Positions 1 to 5,369 of a stretch of 5,369 nucleotides of DNA are shown one piece after another. Each line of letters starts with the position of its first letter. Within the stretch, counting starts at the first letter, position 1. The DNA lies in assembly GCA_041612095.1 (NCBI GenBank), contig JBFJJW010000208.1:1-5369 (forward strand), in the 5' to 3' direction. A program made the position numbers and the translations under genes. The DNA comes from Solimonas sp041612095. GTDB lineage: Bacteria > Pseudomonadota > Gammaproteobacteria > Nevskiales > Nevskiaceae. The notes under the pieces are model-generated. The model was not told where the DNA came from, made no database searches, and was given only the letters and a program-made list of their open reading frames with translations.

Positions 1-1
1 C

Positions 2-784
2 GCCGCAGCCGCGGCTGCGATGATGGTGGCGTCCGGCGGTGTGCTGGCCCAACAGGCAGCTACGCTCACAGCCGCTGACCTCGGACTCACGGACAACCAG
101 CTGCAGTCGATGCTACACAGCTCGTCTGCACCTTCGATTGCCCCGGGGATTGTTTTTGGCTCACCGACAGCGTTTGGCGCCGATTGGGGCACGATCGGTG
201 TCGGTGTTGGCGGCGCGACGCTGCCGAAATCGTCTTCTGATGACTATGATGGTTCGGCCGGCTTTGTCCTGGGACTTGGGGATGCCGACCAGTTCATCGG
301 ACTGGAAACGATTGTGAATGTCGTCAGCCTGCGTGAAGGCTTCGGCGACGACGGCAGTGTCGCCTTCAAGGCGCACACCAATCTTCCAGGCGGAATGGCC
401 ATCGCGGTCGGCTTGGAGAATACGCTGCGCTGGGGCAATGCCAAGACCGGAGAAAGCAGCGTCTACATCGCTGGCACCAAGATCTTCGATCTCGACCCCG
501 GCAGCGGCTCACTGCCTTTGGCAATCAACCTGGGACTTGGTGACGGTCGCTTCAACGACCCAGGCGACAGCGGTGCCAACGTCTTCGGCGGCCTCGCGAT
601 CATGCCGCATGAACAGGTCTCGCTGATTGCCGATTATGCGGGCACTGGCTTGAATCTGGGGGCATCGTTTGTTCCGATGCGGACCATCCCATTGATCATC
701 TCGCTTGGCTTCGTCAACGTCACCGAGCGCAACAATGAGGATGCCGAGTTTGCTGGCGGCATCGGCTACAGCCACAGCTTCTGA
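2..784 (+). CDS. Putative outer-membrane beta-barrel protein, 5' end outside window
   Basis: The frame is open to the left window edge: six alanine codons (2-19) precede the first ATG at 20, so the true start probably lies upstream. Starting at 20 would leave only a ten-residue leader with no basic residues. The Ala-rich stretch followed by GGVLA then QQ (residues 6-12 from the ATG at 20) reads as the end of a signal peptide with cleavage after VLA. The mature part (about 244 residues) is rich in Gly and in alternating hydrophobic/polar strands. It has no cysteine and ends Gly-Tyr-Ser-His-Ser-Phe; a terminal aromatic residue on an amphipathic last strand is the usual recognition signal of BAM-assembled outer-membrane proteins. 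Gly/Asp turns such as GLGDAD (85-90) and GLGDGRF (172-178) recur. From memory, the pattern resembles uncharacterised beta-barrel-like proteins common in cyanobacteria; this was not checked. It is probably co-transcribed with the small gene 32 bases downstream. The function is unknown. Confidence 0.75.
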   Translation, partial: AAAAAAMMVASGGVLAQQAATLTAADLGLTDNQLQSMLHSSSAPSIAPGIVFGSPTAFGADWGTIGVGVGGATLPKSSSDDYDGSAGFVLGLGDADQFIGLETIVNVVSLREGFGDDGSVAFKAHTNLPGGMAIAVGLENTLRWGNAKTGESSVYIAGTKIFDLDPGSGSLPLAINLGLGDGRFNDPGDSGANVFGGLAIMPHEQVSLIADYAGTGLNLGASFVPMRTIPLIISLGFVNVTERNNEDAEFAGGIGYSHSF

Positions 785-804
785 TGCCACGGCCACTATC
801 TAAC

Positions 805-809
805 GAGGA
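805..809 (+). promoter_or_regulatory. Ribosome binding site for the small exported protein
   Basis: GAGGA lies seven bases before the ATG at 817. It favours that start over the in-frame ATG at 784, which overlaps the stop codon of the upstream gene and would put eleven extra polar residues before the signal peptide. Confidence 0.7.
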
Positions 810-816
810 TCACGCA

Positions 817-1170
817 ATGCTCAAAACAACGTTTGCCATCGCCGCCATCGGTTTTGCATCGATCGCCTCGGCCGGCACCCTGGTTGCACCCGGCCCTGCC
901 AGCAGTGTCACGGGCTCAATTGTCGCGCTGCCAGGCGTCTCGCGGGCCATCGCTGAAGTCAGCGGCACCGATATGTCCGGCCCGATCGTCCTGCCGAGCG
1001 CTCTGAACCCCACGCAGATCCAGAACATCGCGAATGCGTATAACGTGCCGTACGAACAGGGCACACCGCTGACGTTGCAGAAGGTTCGCATCCGACTGGC
1101 CAGCGGTGAAGAGATCGAAGTCAACCTGACTATTGACACCGCTGGGAAGGCGACGCTGACACCTGCCTGA
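817..1170 (+). CDS. Small exported protein of unknown function (117 aa)
   Basis: The start at 817 has a good Shine-Dalgarno sequence and gives a clean signal peptide: Met-Leu-Lys, a hydrophobic core (residues 5-16), then Ala-Ser-Ala with predicted cleavage after residue 19. The mature part is about 98 residues, has no cysteine (so it is neither a lipoprotein nor disulphide-bonded) and shows no membrane segment. It begins with a Gly/Ala/Pro/Ser-rich linker and has a short likely helix near residues 64-75. It ends in probable beta strands (residues 86-116, KVRIRLASGEEIEVNLTID), suggesting a small beta-rich fold. It lies 32 bases after the beta-barrel gene on the same strand, and a strong terminator follows it, so the two probably form one transcript. 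A shared envelope role is an inference from this arrangement. I do not recognise the family. The upstream ATG at 784 is an alternative but less likely start. Confidence 0.72.
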   Translation: MLKTTFAIAAIGFASIASAGTLVAPGPASSVTGSIVALPGVSRAIAEVSGTDMSGPIVLPSALNPTQIQNIANAYNVPYEQGTPLTLQKVRIRLASGEEIEVNLTIDTAGKATLTPA

Positions 1171-1204
1171 TAGCCGTATTCGAACGGATGTAGCCGGGCC
1201 AATT

Positions 1205-1238
1205 AGCCCCGCAGCGCGAAACACGCTGCGGGGCTTTT
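1205..1238 (+). terminator. Rho-independent terminator of the exported-protein operon
   Basis: A perfect 12-bp stem (1205-1216 with 1224-1235, core GCCCCGCAGCG/CGCTGCGGGGC) surrounds a seven-base loop (cgaaaca) and runs into TTTT at 1235-1238. It starts 35 bases after the stop codon of the small exported protein. Read from the other strand the stem is followed only by AATT, so it should work mainly on the + strand. It may still impede transcription arriving from secD. Confidence 0.9.
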
Positions 1239-1255
1239 CATTGTCTGCCGTACGG

Positions 1256-1285
1256 GGCAGCTAACCGGGTTCTCAGGCAGCTGCC
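1256..1285 (-). other. Inverted repeat downstream of secD, possible 3' hairpin
   Basis: GGCAGCT (1256-1262) and AGCTGCC (1279-1285) form a perfect 7-bp inverted repeat with a 16-base spacer, located 43 bases past the secD stop. A further weak stem (GGGCG/CGCCC, 1294-1307) lies between. No T-run follows on the minus strand, so this is not a classic intrinsic terminator. It could protect the secD mRNA 3' end or do nothing. The 88-base stretch 1240-1327 holds no other recognisable element. Confidence 0.3.
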
Positions 1286-1327
1286 AAGCCCAGGGGCGCC
1301 GACGCCCATTCACAGGCAAGCCCGCGG

Positions 1328-3181
1328 TTACCAGATCGGCACTTCCTTGAGCGGCCGCTTCGCGAACGCCAGTTGCGCCAGAGCTCGCGAACCGACAATT
1401 GCAGTGAACTGTGAGCTGATGATGCCGATGGTCAGCGTGATCGCAAACCCCTTGATCGGGCCTTCCCCCAGCGCGAACAGCACGATGGTGGCAACCAGGC
1501 TGGTGAAGTTGGCATCGGCAATGGTCAGGAACGCGCGGTCGTAGCCGGCCTCTATGGCCGCATGGGGCTTGGCACCGCCGCGCAGCTCTTCGCGGATGCG
1601 CTCGTAGATCAGCACGTTGGCGTCCACTGCAATACCCATATGCAACACGATGCCGACGATGCCGGGCATCGTCAGTGTGGCTTGCAGCACCGACAGCACC
1701 GCGACCACGAGCACCAGATTCAGCAACAGGGCCGAAATCGCGAACAGACCGAATACACGGTAGTAGAAGGCCATGAACAGTATCACCAGGCCCAGACCCA
1801 GCACCGCGGCCTGGAAACCCTGGCGAATATTGTCGGCGCCCAGCGACGGTCCAACGGTGCGCTCTTCAACAATTTCCACCGGCGCCGCCAGCGCACCCGC
1901 CTTCAGCAGGAGCGCCAGATCGTGGGCTTCCTTGCTGGCCAGTCCCGTCGTCTGAAAGCGCTTGCCAAACACGCCACGTATGCTGGCGATCGAGATCACT
2001 TCCTCGATCTGACGATGCTCGCGAATCGGTTCGCCCTTGGCGTTGTAGTTGGTGATGACTTCGCGCTCTTTGAATAGCACGGCCATCGGCTTGTTGATGT
2101 TCTTCTCGGTGAACGCGAACATGCGCTTGGCGCCGGAACCGTCCAGCGTGACGCTGACCGCCGGGCCGCCATTCTCATCGACCGTCGCCGAGGCATCGAC
2201 CAGGTTGTCGCCACCGGCAATGACCTCGCGCTTCAGCAACACCGGCCGGCGGTCGGCCCGCGTGTAGAACAGTTCGGTGCCCGGGGGCACGATGCCGGTG
2301 GCGGCTGCGCTGGCGGCGTCCGCCTCGTCAACCGCACGATACTCCAGCGTCGCGGTAGCACCGAGCAAATCCTTGACCCGGGTCGTGTCCTGGACGCCGG
2401 GGAGCTGCACAACGATGCGATTGACGCCCTGGCGCTGCACCAGTGGCTCGGCCACACCCAACTGGTTGACTCGATTGCGCAACGTCGTCAGGTTCTGCTG
2501 CACGGCAAAGTCGACGATGCGCTTGGTTTCGGCCTCAGTCAGTCGGACCTCGAGCACCAGCGGAGCGTCGGCCGGCGAAGACAGCTCATACTCCGGATAC
2601 TCGCTGGCGATGGCCTTGCGTGCGGCCTGCAGACGTTCCTGATCCGCGAACTCGAGCACACCGGCACCCGGAATCTGGCGGCGACCGGTGTAGCGAACGC
2701 CTTCCTTGCGCAGCAGCGCCGGCACTTCCGTCACGATGCGATCCACTGCCTTCTGCCGCACCTCATCCAGGTCCACTTCCAACAGAAAGTGGACACCGCC
2801 GCGGAGGTCCAGACCCAGGTTCATTGGCTTGGCGCCGATAGCGCGCAGCCATTCAGGGGTCTTGCTCGCCAGGTTCAGCGCAACGACGTAGCCCCGCCCC
2901 AGTTCGCGCTTGAGGCTATCGGCCGCCTTGAGCTGAGCGGCCGTGCTATCCAGCCGCACGATCCATTGCGCGTCTTCCAGGCCACTGGAAATCGGGGTGA
3001 TTTCCACAGCATTGAGTATCCGCTGCACCTCATCGCCAAAGCTTGCCGACAGCGGATCACCGCTGTCGCGGGAAATCTGCACCGATGGGTTGTCGCCATA
3101 CAGATTGGGCGCGGCGTACAGCAAGCCGAGCACCACGGCGAGAATCAGGGCGACATACTTCCAGCTGGCGTAAGGTTTCAT
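1328..3181 (-). CDS. secD: Protein translocase subunit SecD
   Basis: SecD is an inner-membrane RND-family protein that, with SecF, uses the proton gradient to pull exported polypeptides through SecYEG on the periplasmic side. At 617 residues it is full length (E. coli SecD has 615). TM1 is about residues 8-25. The periplasmic region follows, with the family motif GLDLRGG (123-129), the segment RVNQLGVAEP (237-246) and RIVVQLPGVQD (255-265). TM2-TM6 lie between about 455 and 605, with AVDANVLIYERI (518-529) containing Asp520, the counterpart of the functionally critical E. coli Asp519. His514 in the same membrane segment is unusual. The gene begins 52 bases after yajC with no clear Shine-Dalgarno sequence, which suggests coupling to yajC translation. 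It ends in TAA. No secF follows: the next genes lie on the opposite strand. The identification is certain from the motifs; the missing neighbour is the oddity. Confidence 0.98.
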   Translation of the reverse strand: MKPYASWKYVALILAVVLGLLYAAPNLYGDNPSVQISRDSGDPLSASFGDEVQRILNAVEITPISSGLEDAQWIVRLDSTAAQLKAADSLKRELGRGYVVALNLASKTPEWLRAIGAKPMNLGLDLRGGVHFLLEVDLDEVRQKAVDRIVTEVPALLRKEGVRYTGRRQIPGAGVLEFADQERLQAARKAIASEYPEYELSSPADAPLVLEVRLTEAETKRIVDFAVQQNLTTLRNRVNQLGVAEPLVQRQGVNRIVVQLPGVQDTTRVKDLLGATATLEYRAVDEADAASAAATGIVPPGTELFYTRADRRPVLLKREVIAGGDNLVDASATVDENGGPAVSVTLDGSGAKRMFAFTEKNINKPMAVLFKEREVITNYNAKGEPIREHRQIEEVISIASIRGVFGKRFQTTGLASKEAHDLALLLKAGALAAPVEIVEERTVGPSLGADNIRQGFQAAVLGLGLVILFMAFYYRVFGLFAISALLLNLVLVVAVLSVLQATLTMPGIVGIVLHMGIAVDANVLIYERIREELRGGAKPHAAIEAGYDRAFLTIADANFTSLVATIVLFALGEGPIKGFAITLTIGIISSQFTAIVGSRALAQLAFAKRPLKEVPIW

Positions 3182-3202
3182 CGTTCAGGGCAACGCAGGC
3201 AG

Positions 3203-3220
3203 GGCGGCAACTGAGCCGCC
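3203..3220 (-). other. GC-rich hairpin in the yajC-secD gap
   Basis: GGCGGC (3203-3208) and GCCGCC (3215-3220) form a perfect 6-bp stem with a six-base loop. It sits in the 52-base spacer, 21 bases ahead of the secD start. No T-run follows, so it is not a terminator. It could act as an mRNA processing or stability element that sets the YajC:SecD ratio, or be chance in GC-rich DNA. Confidence 0.3.
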
Positions 3221-3233
3221 GGCACGAATGGAC

Positions 3234-3563
3234 TTAGAGGCTTTTCAGCGTGCCCTTCGGCAACACGCTACTGATCGCCTGCTTCTGCACCTTGATGTTG
3301 ACGTTGTCGGCGATTTCGACGGTCACGTAGGCCTCACCGATATGGGCCACCTTGCCGGCGAGGCCGCCACTGGTGACCACTTCGTCACCCTTGGAGATCT
3401 GCGCGAGCATGTCGCGGTGTTCCCGAGAGCGCTTCATCTGCGGACGAATCAGCATGAAGTAGAACAAAGGAATCATCACCAGCAAGGGCCACATGGCACC
3501 CAGGAAGCTGGTGGGCTGCGCCGCTTGCTGGGCAAAGGCGGGACTGATCAGAAAATCCAGCAC
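3234..3563 (-). CDS. yajC: Preprotein translocase subunit YajC
   Basis: YajC is a small single-span inner-membrane protein that associates with SecD-SecF and the SecYEG/YidC holotranslocon; it is generally non-essential. The 109-residue length fits the family (about 110). A short periplasmic N-terminus rich in Ala/Gln (9-17) is followed by one transmembrane helix (about 22-39). The family signature FYFMLIRPQMKR comes next (34-45), then the cytoplasmic domain with GDEVVTSGGLAGKV (59-72) and a beta-rich end. The start codon is GTG, supported by AGGAG six bases upstream. secD follows after 52 bases on the same strand. Upstream is ugd rather than the usual tgt, at a distance of 72 bases. A candidate promoter overlaps the end of ugd. 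Confidence 0.97.
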   Translation of the reverse strand: MLDFLISPAFAQQAAQPTSFLGAMWPLLVMIPLFYFMLIRPQMKRSREHRDMLAQISKGDEVVTSGGLAGKVAHIGEAYVTVEIADNVNIKVQKQAISSVLPKGTLKSL

Positions 3564-3569
3564 GTAAAA

Positions 3570-3574
3570 CTCCT
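3570..3574 (-). promoter_or_regulatory. Ribosome binding site supporting the GTG start of yajC
   Basis: Read on the minus strand, AGGAG lies six bases before GTG (3563-3561). This is the strongest Shine-Dalgarno sequence among the minus-strand genes here and fixes the start. Starting at this GTG gives the N-terminus expected for YajC. Confidence 0.75.
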
Positions 3575-3599
3575 GCTTGGGGCTACGGAAAGATCGCCG

Positions 3600-3629
3600 A
3601 TTATGCCAAAAGGCTGTCGCGGCCGTCAG
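3600..3629 (-). promoter_or_regulatory. Candidate sigma70-type promoter for yajC-secD
   Basis: On the minus strand, CTGACG (3629-3624, four of six matches to TTGACA) and CATAAT (3605-3600, five of six matches to TATAAT) are separated by 18 bases, just past the ugd stop codon. Transcription would start near 3593, about 30 bases before the GTG start of yajC. This would let yajC-secD be expressed independently of ugd. No terminator is visible between ugd and yajC, so read-through from ugd is also likely. Confidence 0.4.
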
Positions 3630-3635
3630 ACGCCG

Positions 3636-4955
3636 CTACTGTCGGCCGATGCCCTGATACTGGAAACCCTCGCGCCGCATCTGCGCGGGCTCGTACAGAT
3701 TGCGCCCGTCGAAGATGATCGGCGTCTTCAGTTGCGTCTTGACGGCGGCAAAGTCGGGGCTGCGAAACACCGCCCATTCGGTGACGATGCTCAGCGCGTC
3801 TGCCCCCGCACAGGCATCCTCCGGCGACTGCGCGAGATACAAGTCCTTCTGGCCGCTGTAGAGACCCCGGGTCACGTCCATGGCCACCGGATCGTAGGCG
3901 CGCACCCGCCCACCTTCGGCCCAGATGGCCTCCATCAGCACCCGGCTCGGCGCCTCGCGCATGTCGTCTGTGTTCGGCTTGAAGGCCAGGCCCCAGATGG
4001 CGATGGTCCTCCCCTGCAAAGTGCCGAAGTGCGCCTTCAGGCGCCGGAACAGCAGCGTCTTCTGGCGATCATTCACCTCCTCCACGGCTTGCAGCACCTG
4101 CATGCCCTGCCCATGCTCGGCGCCGGTGCGGACCAAGGCCTTCACGTCCTTGGGAAAACAGGACCCGCCGTAGCCGCAGCCCGCATAGAGAAACTGCCTG
4201 CCGATGCGCGGATCCGAACCCATGCCGCGACGCACTTCGTCTATATCGGCACCGACCTGCTCTGCCAGCAGCGCCAGCTCGTTCATGAAGCTGATGCGGG
4301 TGGCGAGCATCGCATTGGCCGCGTACTTGGTCAGCTCAGCCGACTGTACGTCCATGACCATCAGTCGATCGTGGTTGCGGTTGTACGGCGCATACAGGGC
4401 CTTCATCAACTCCAGCGCGCGCGCGCTGTCGGTCCCCAGAATGATGCGGTCCGGGCGCATGAAGTCCTCTACGGCCGCGCCCTCCTTCAGAAACTCCGGA
4501 TTGGACAGCACGTCGTAGTCGATCTCGACGCCCCGTTGCTTCAGCGTCACGCGCAAGGCCTCGCGCACCTTGCGCGCCGTTCCCACCGGCACCGTTGACT
4601 TGGTGCAGACCGCCTTGTAGTCCGTCATGTGCTCACCGACGGTACGCGCCACTGCAAGCACATACTGAAGATCGGCCGAACCGTCCTCCTGAGGCGGAGT
4701 GCCGACGGCGATGAAGATGATCTGCCCGTGCTTCACCGCGACCGACGCATCGGTGGTAAACCGCAGGCGGCCCGCCTCGGTGTTGCGCGCAAGCAACGAA
4801 TCGATCCCCGGCTCGAAGAAGGGACAATGCCCGCTCTCCAGTTGCTTGATCTTCGCCGCATCGACATCGACACAGACCACATGATTGCCGGAGTCCGCCA
4901 GACAGGTGGCGGTAACCAGACCCACATAACCAGATCCGAAGACGGTGATTTTCAT
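3636..4955 (-). CDS. ugd: UDP-glucose 6-dehydrogenase
   Basis: This cytoplasmic enzyme oxidises UDP-glucose to UDP-glucuronate with two NAD+, feeding capsule or exopolysaccharide synthesis and, in some bacteria, lipid A aminoarabinose. The 439-residue length is typical. The N-terminal Rossmann domain has GSGYVG (7-12) and Asp30 at the end of the second strand for the NAD ribose. GTPP (85-88), STVPVGT (120-126) and NPEFLKEG (152-159) follow. The central helical domain carries Lys210 and Asn214 in ELTKYAANAMLATR. GYGGSCFPKD (261-270) contains the catalytic Cys266. The C-terminal UDP-binding domain has FKPNTDDMREAPS (325-337) and TEWAVFR (392-398), and the protein ends in the usual GIGR. All expected catalytic residues are present. 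The ATG start gives the standard MKI N-terminus, though the Shine-Dalgarno sequence is weak. It lies 72 bases upstream of yajC and is divergent from the acyl-CoA dehydrogenase gene. A related nucleotide-sugar dehydrogenase specificity cannot be fully excluded, but the motifs favour UDP-glucose. Confidence 0.96.
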   Translation of the reverse strand: MKITVFGSGYVGLVTATCLADSGNHVVCVDVDAAKIKQLESGHCPFFEPGIDSLLARNTEAGRLRFTTDASVAVKHGQIIFIAVGTPPQEDGSADLQYVLAVARTVGEHMTDYKAVCTKSTVPVGTARKVREALRVTLKQRGVEIDYDVLSNPEFLKEGAAVEDFMRPDRIILGTDSARALELMKALYAPYNRNHDRLMVMDVQSAELTKYAANAMLATRISFMNELALLAEQVGADIDEVRRGMGSDPRIGRQFLYAGCGYGGSCFPKDVKALVRTGAEHGQGMQVLQAVEEVNDRQKTLLFRRLKAHFGTLQGRTIAIWGLAFKPNTDDMREAPSRVLMEAIWAEGGRVRAYDPVAMDVTRGLYSGQKDLYLAQSPEDACAGADALSIVTEWAVFRSPDFAAVKTQLKTPIIFDGRNLYEPAQMRREGFQYQGIGRQ

Positions 4956-4995
4956 GATGCGTAGAGTTCGAGTTCAGGGATAGAACCGCGGGGGA

Positions 4996-5013
4996 CGCTG
5001 CACACGGGCAGCG
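4996..5013 (-). other. Small inverted repeat in the ugd leader
   Basis: CGCTGC (4996-5001) and GCAGCG (5008-5013) form a perfect 6-bp stem with a six-base loop, about 40 bases upstream of the ugd start. It could form a leader hairpin or be a binding site. It is short enough to be chance. Confidence 0.25.
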
Positions 5014-5033
5014 GCAGCGAAGCAGGAGCGCAT

Positions 5034-5060
5034 AGTCTAGCAATCCGCATCTGCATCCAA
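5034..5060 (-). promoter_or_regulatory. Candidate ugd promoter (extended -10)
   Basis: On the minus strand TGCTAGACT (5042-5034) resembles an extended -10 (TGn plus TAGACT). A weak -35 TTGGAT lies at 5060-5055 with a short 15-base spacer. Transcription would begin near 5027 and give a leader of about 70 bases. The divergent gene has a similar TGCTAGCCT. The match is modest. Confidence 0.3.
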
Positions 5061-5081
5061 GTCTGCGCCGTAGCTCGGGGA

Positions 5082-5126
5082 TTCGGGGCAGACAGTCGCT
5101 GTGCTAGCCTTACGCCCCCCTAAAAT
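5082..5126 (+). promoter_or_regulatory. Candidate promoter region of the acyl-CoA dehydrogenase gene
   Basis: Two -10 candidates are visible. TAAAAT (5121-5126) matches TATAAT in five of six positions but lacks a convincing -35. TGCTAGCCT (5102-5110) is an extended -10 with TTCGGG 17 bases upstream (5082-5087). Both would give short leaders (about 14 and 30 bases). Only a weak GGAA (5136-5139) serves as ribosome binding site before the ATG at 5147. Which promoter is used cannot be decided by eye. Confidence 0.3.
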
Positions 5127-5146
5127 CAATCTCTCGGAACCGTTAC

Positions 5147-5369
5147 ATGGCCAGCTATAGCGCGCCCCTGCGCGAGATCAACTTTGCGCTCAACGACGTC
5201 CTCCAGATCGGCCGCCTCAGCGCCCTGCCCGCCTTTGCCGACGCGACGCCGGAGACGCTGTCCGGACTGATTGAAGAGGCGGCCAAGCTGATTCAGGACA
5301 AGCTGGCTCCGCTCAACGCCAGTTCCGACGCTCAGGGCTGTGTCTACAACGATGGCAGCGTGACCGTGC
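5147..5369 (+). CDS. Acyl-CoA dehydrogenase, N-terminal fragment (runs off window)
   Basis: The first 74 codons are open to the right window edge. The N-terminus has Tyr-x-Ala-Pro-Leu-Arg-Glu (residues 4-10), then helical FALNDVLQI (13-21), DATPETLSGLIEEAAKLI (32-49), LAPLN (53-57) and D-x-x-G-C-x-x-x-D-G (61-70). This is the characteristic opening of the larger (about 590-600 residue) FAD-dependent acyl-CoA dehydrogenases. That group includes uncharacterised FadE-like enzymes and the methylmercaptopropionyl-CoA dehydrogenase DmdC. They introduce a 2,3 double bond into acyl-CoA thioesters and pass electrons to electron-transfer flavoprotein. The catalytic glutamate and the FAD-binding core lie beyond the window, so substrate range cannot be judged. 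The ATG at 5147 is chosen because it gives the family N-terminus; the ribosome binding site is weak. The gene is transcribed divergently from ugd across a 191-base gap. Confidence 0.9.
   Translation, partial: MASYSAPLREINFALNDVLQIGRLSALPAFADATPETLSGLIEEAAKLIQDKLAPLNASSDAQGCVYNDGSVTV

Noticed and set aside
784..816. An ATG overlapping the stop of the barrel gene as start of the small exported protein
   Set aside because: It would add eleven polar residues before a clean signal peptide and lacks a suitably placed ribosome binding site; the ATG at 817 has one.
810..1202. A 130-residue minus-strand frame opposite the small exported protein
   Set aside because: The + strand gene has a good ribosome binding site, a signal peptide and a terminator; the reverse frame has none of these.
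1294..1307. A small stem (GGGCG/CGCCC) as the secD terminator
   Set aside because: It has only five base pairs and no T-run on the minus strand.
1562..2077. A 171-residue open frame antisense to secD
   Set aside because: It lies wholly inside secD, is rich in His and Gln without any domain, and has no supporting start signal.
3228..4598. A 456-residue open frame on the + strand, antisense to ugd and yajC
   Set aside because: It overlaps two certain genes, has a His/Arg/Gln-rich composition typical of the reverse of GC-rich coding DNA, shows no domain, signal peptide or ribosome binding site, and crosses the ugd-yajC gap by chance.
3183..4979. The shared 8-mer gttcaggg upstream of both secD (3183-3190) and ugd (4972-4979)
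   Set aside because: The spacing to the start codon differs (2 versus 16 bases), it is not a Shine-Dalgarno sequence, and an 8-mer repeat in two places is easily chance.
4633..5043. A minus-strand frame spanning the start of ugd and its leader
   Set aside because: It is out of frame with ugd, overlaps its conserved Rossmann domain, and its N-terminal part is Cys/Arg-rich without a recognisable motif.

Overview
The window looks like chromosomal DNA of a GC-rich Gram-negative bacterium, most likely a gammaproteobacterium. SecD is a stand-alone protein close in length and motifs to the E. coli one, not a SecDF fusion. YajC precedes it, one protein carries an outer-membrane-type C-terminus, and the UDP-glucose dehydrogenase is of the common proteobacterial ~440-residue type. 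A Xanthomonadales-like host is a reasonable guess from overall gene style, but the sequence alone does not prove it.

Layout. Bases 2-1170 (+ strand) carry two exported proteins of unknown function. The first is a 5'-truncated putative outer-membrane beta-barrel and the second is a small periplasmic or secreted protein. They probably form one operon, closed by a strong intrinsic terminator at 1205-1238. Bases 1328-3563 (- strand) carry yajC then secD, the accessory module of the Sec translocon, running convergently towards the first operon. Bases 3636-4955 (- strand) carry ugd, the UDP-glucose 6-dehydrogenase, immediately upstream of yajC. A 191-bp divergent intergenic region (4956-5146) separates ugd from the N-terminal part of an acyl-CoA dehydrogenase gene (5147 to the window end, + strand).

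How the genes relate. YajC and SecD work together at SecYEG. The two exported proteins would be clients of that pathway, but this link is only general. Ugd supplies UDP-glucuronate for polysaccharide or lipid A modification, and the acyl-CoA dehydrogenase belongs to fatty-acid or thioester catabolism; neither has an evident functional tie to its neighbours.

The most notable points are structural. secF is not downstream of secD, where it is normally found, and tgt is not upstream of yajC, where ugd sits instead, so the classic queA-tgt-yajC-secD-secF cluster is broken on both sides. SecD also has a histidine in the membrane segment that carries the key aspartate. No CRISPR array, insertion sequence, tRNA or rRNA was seen, and no gene-free stretch exceeds 300 bases. 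I did not find convincing evidence of a new defence or mobile system.
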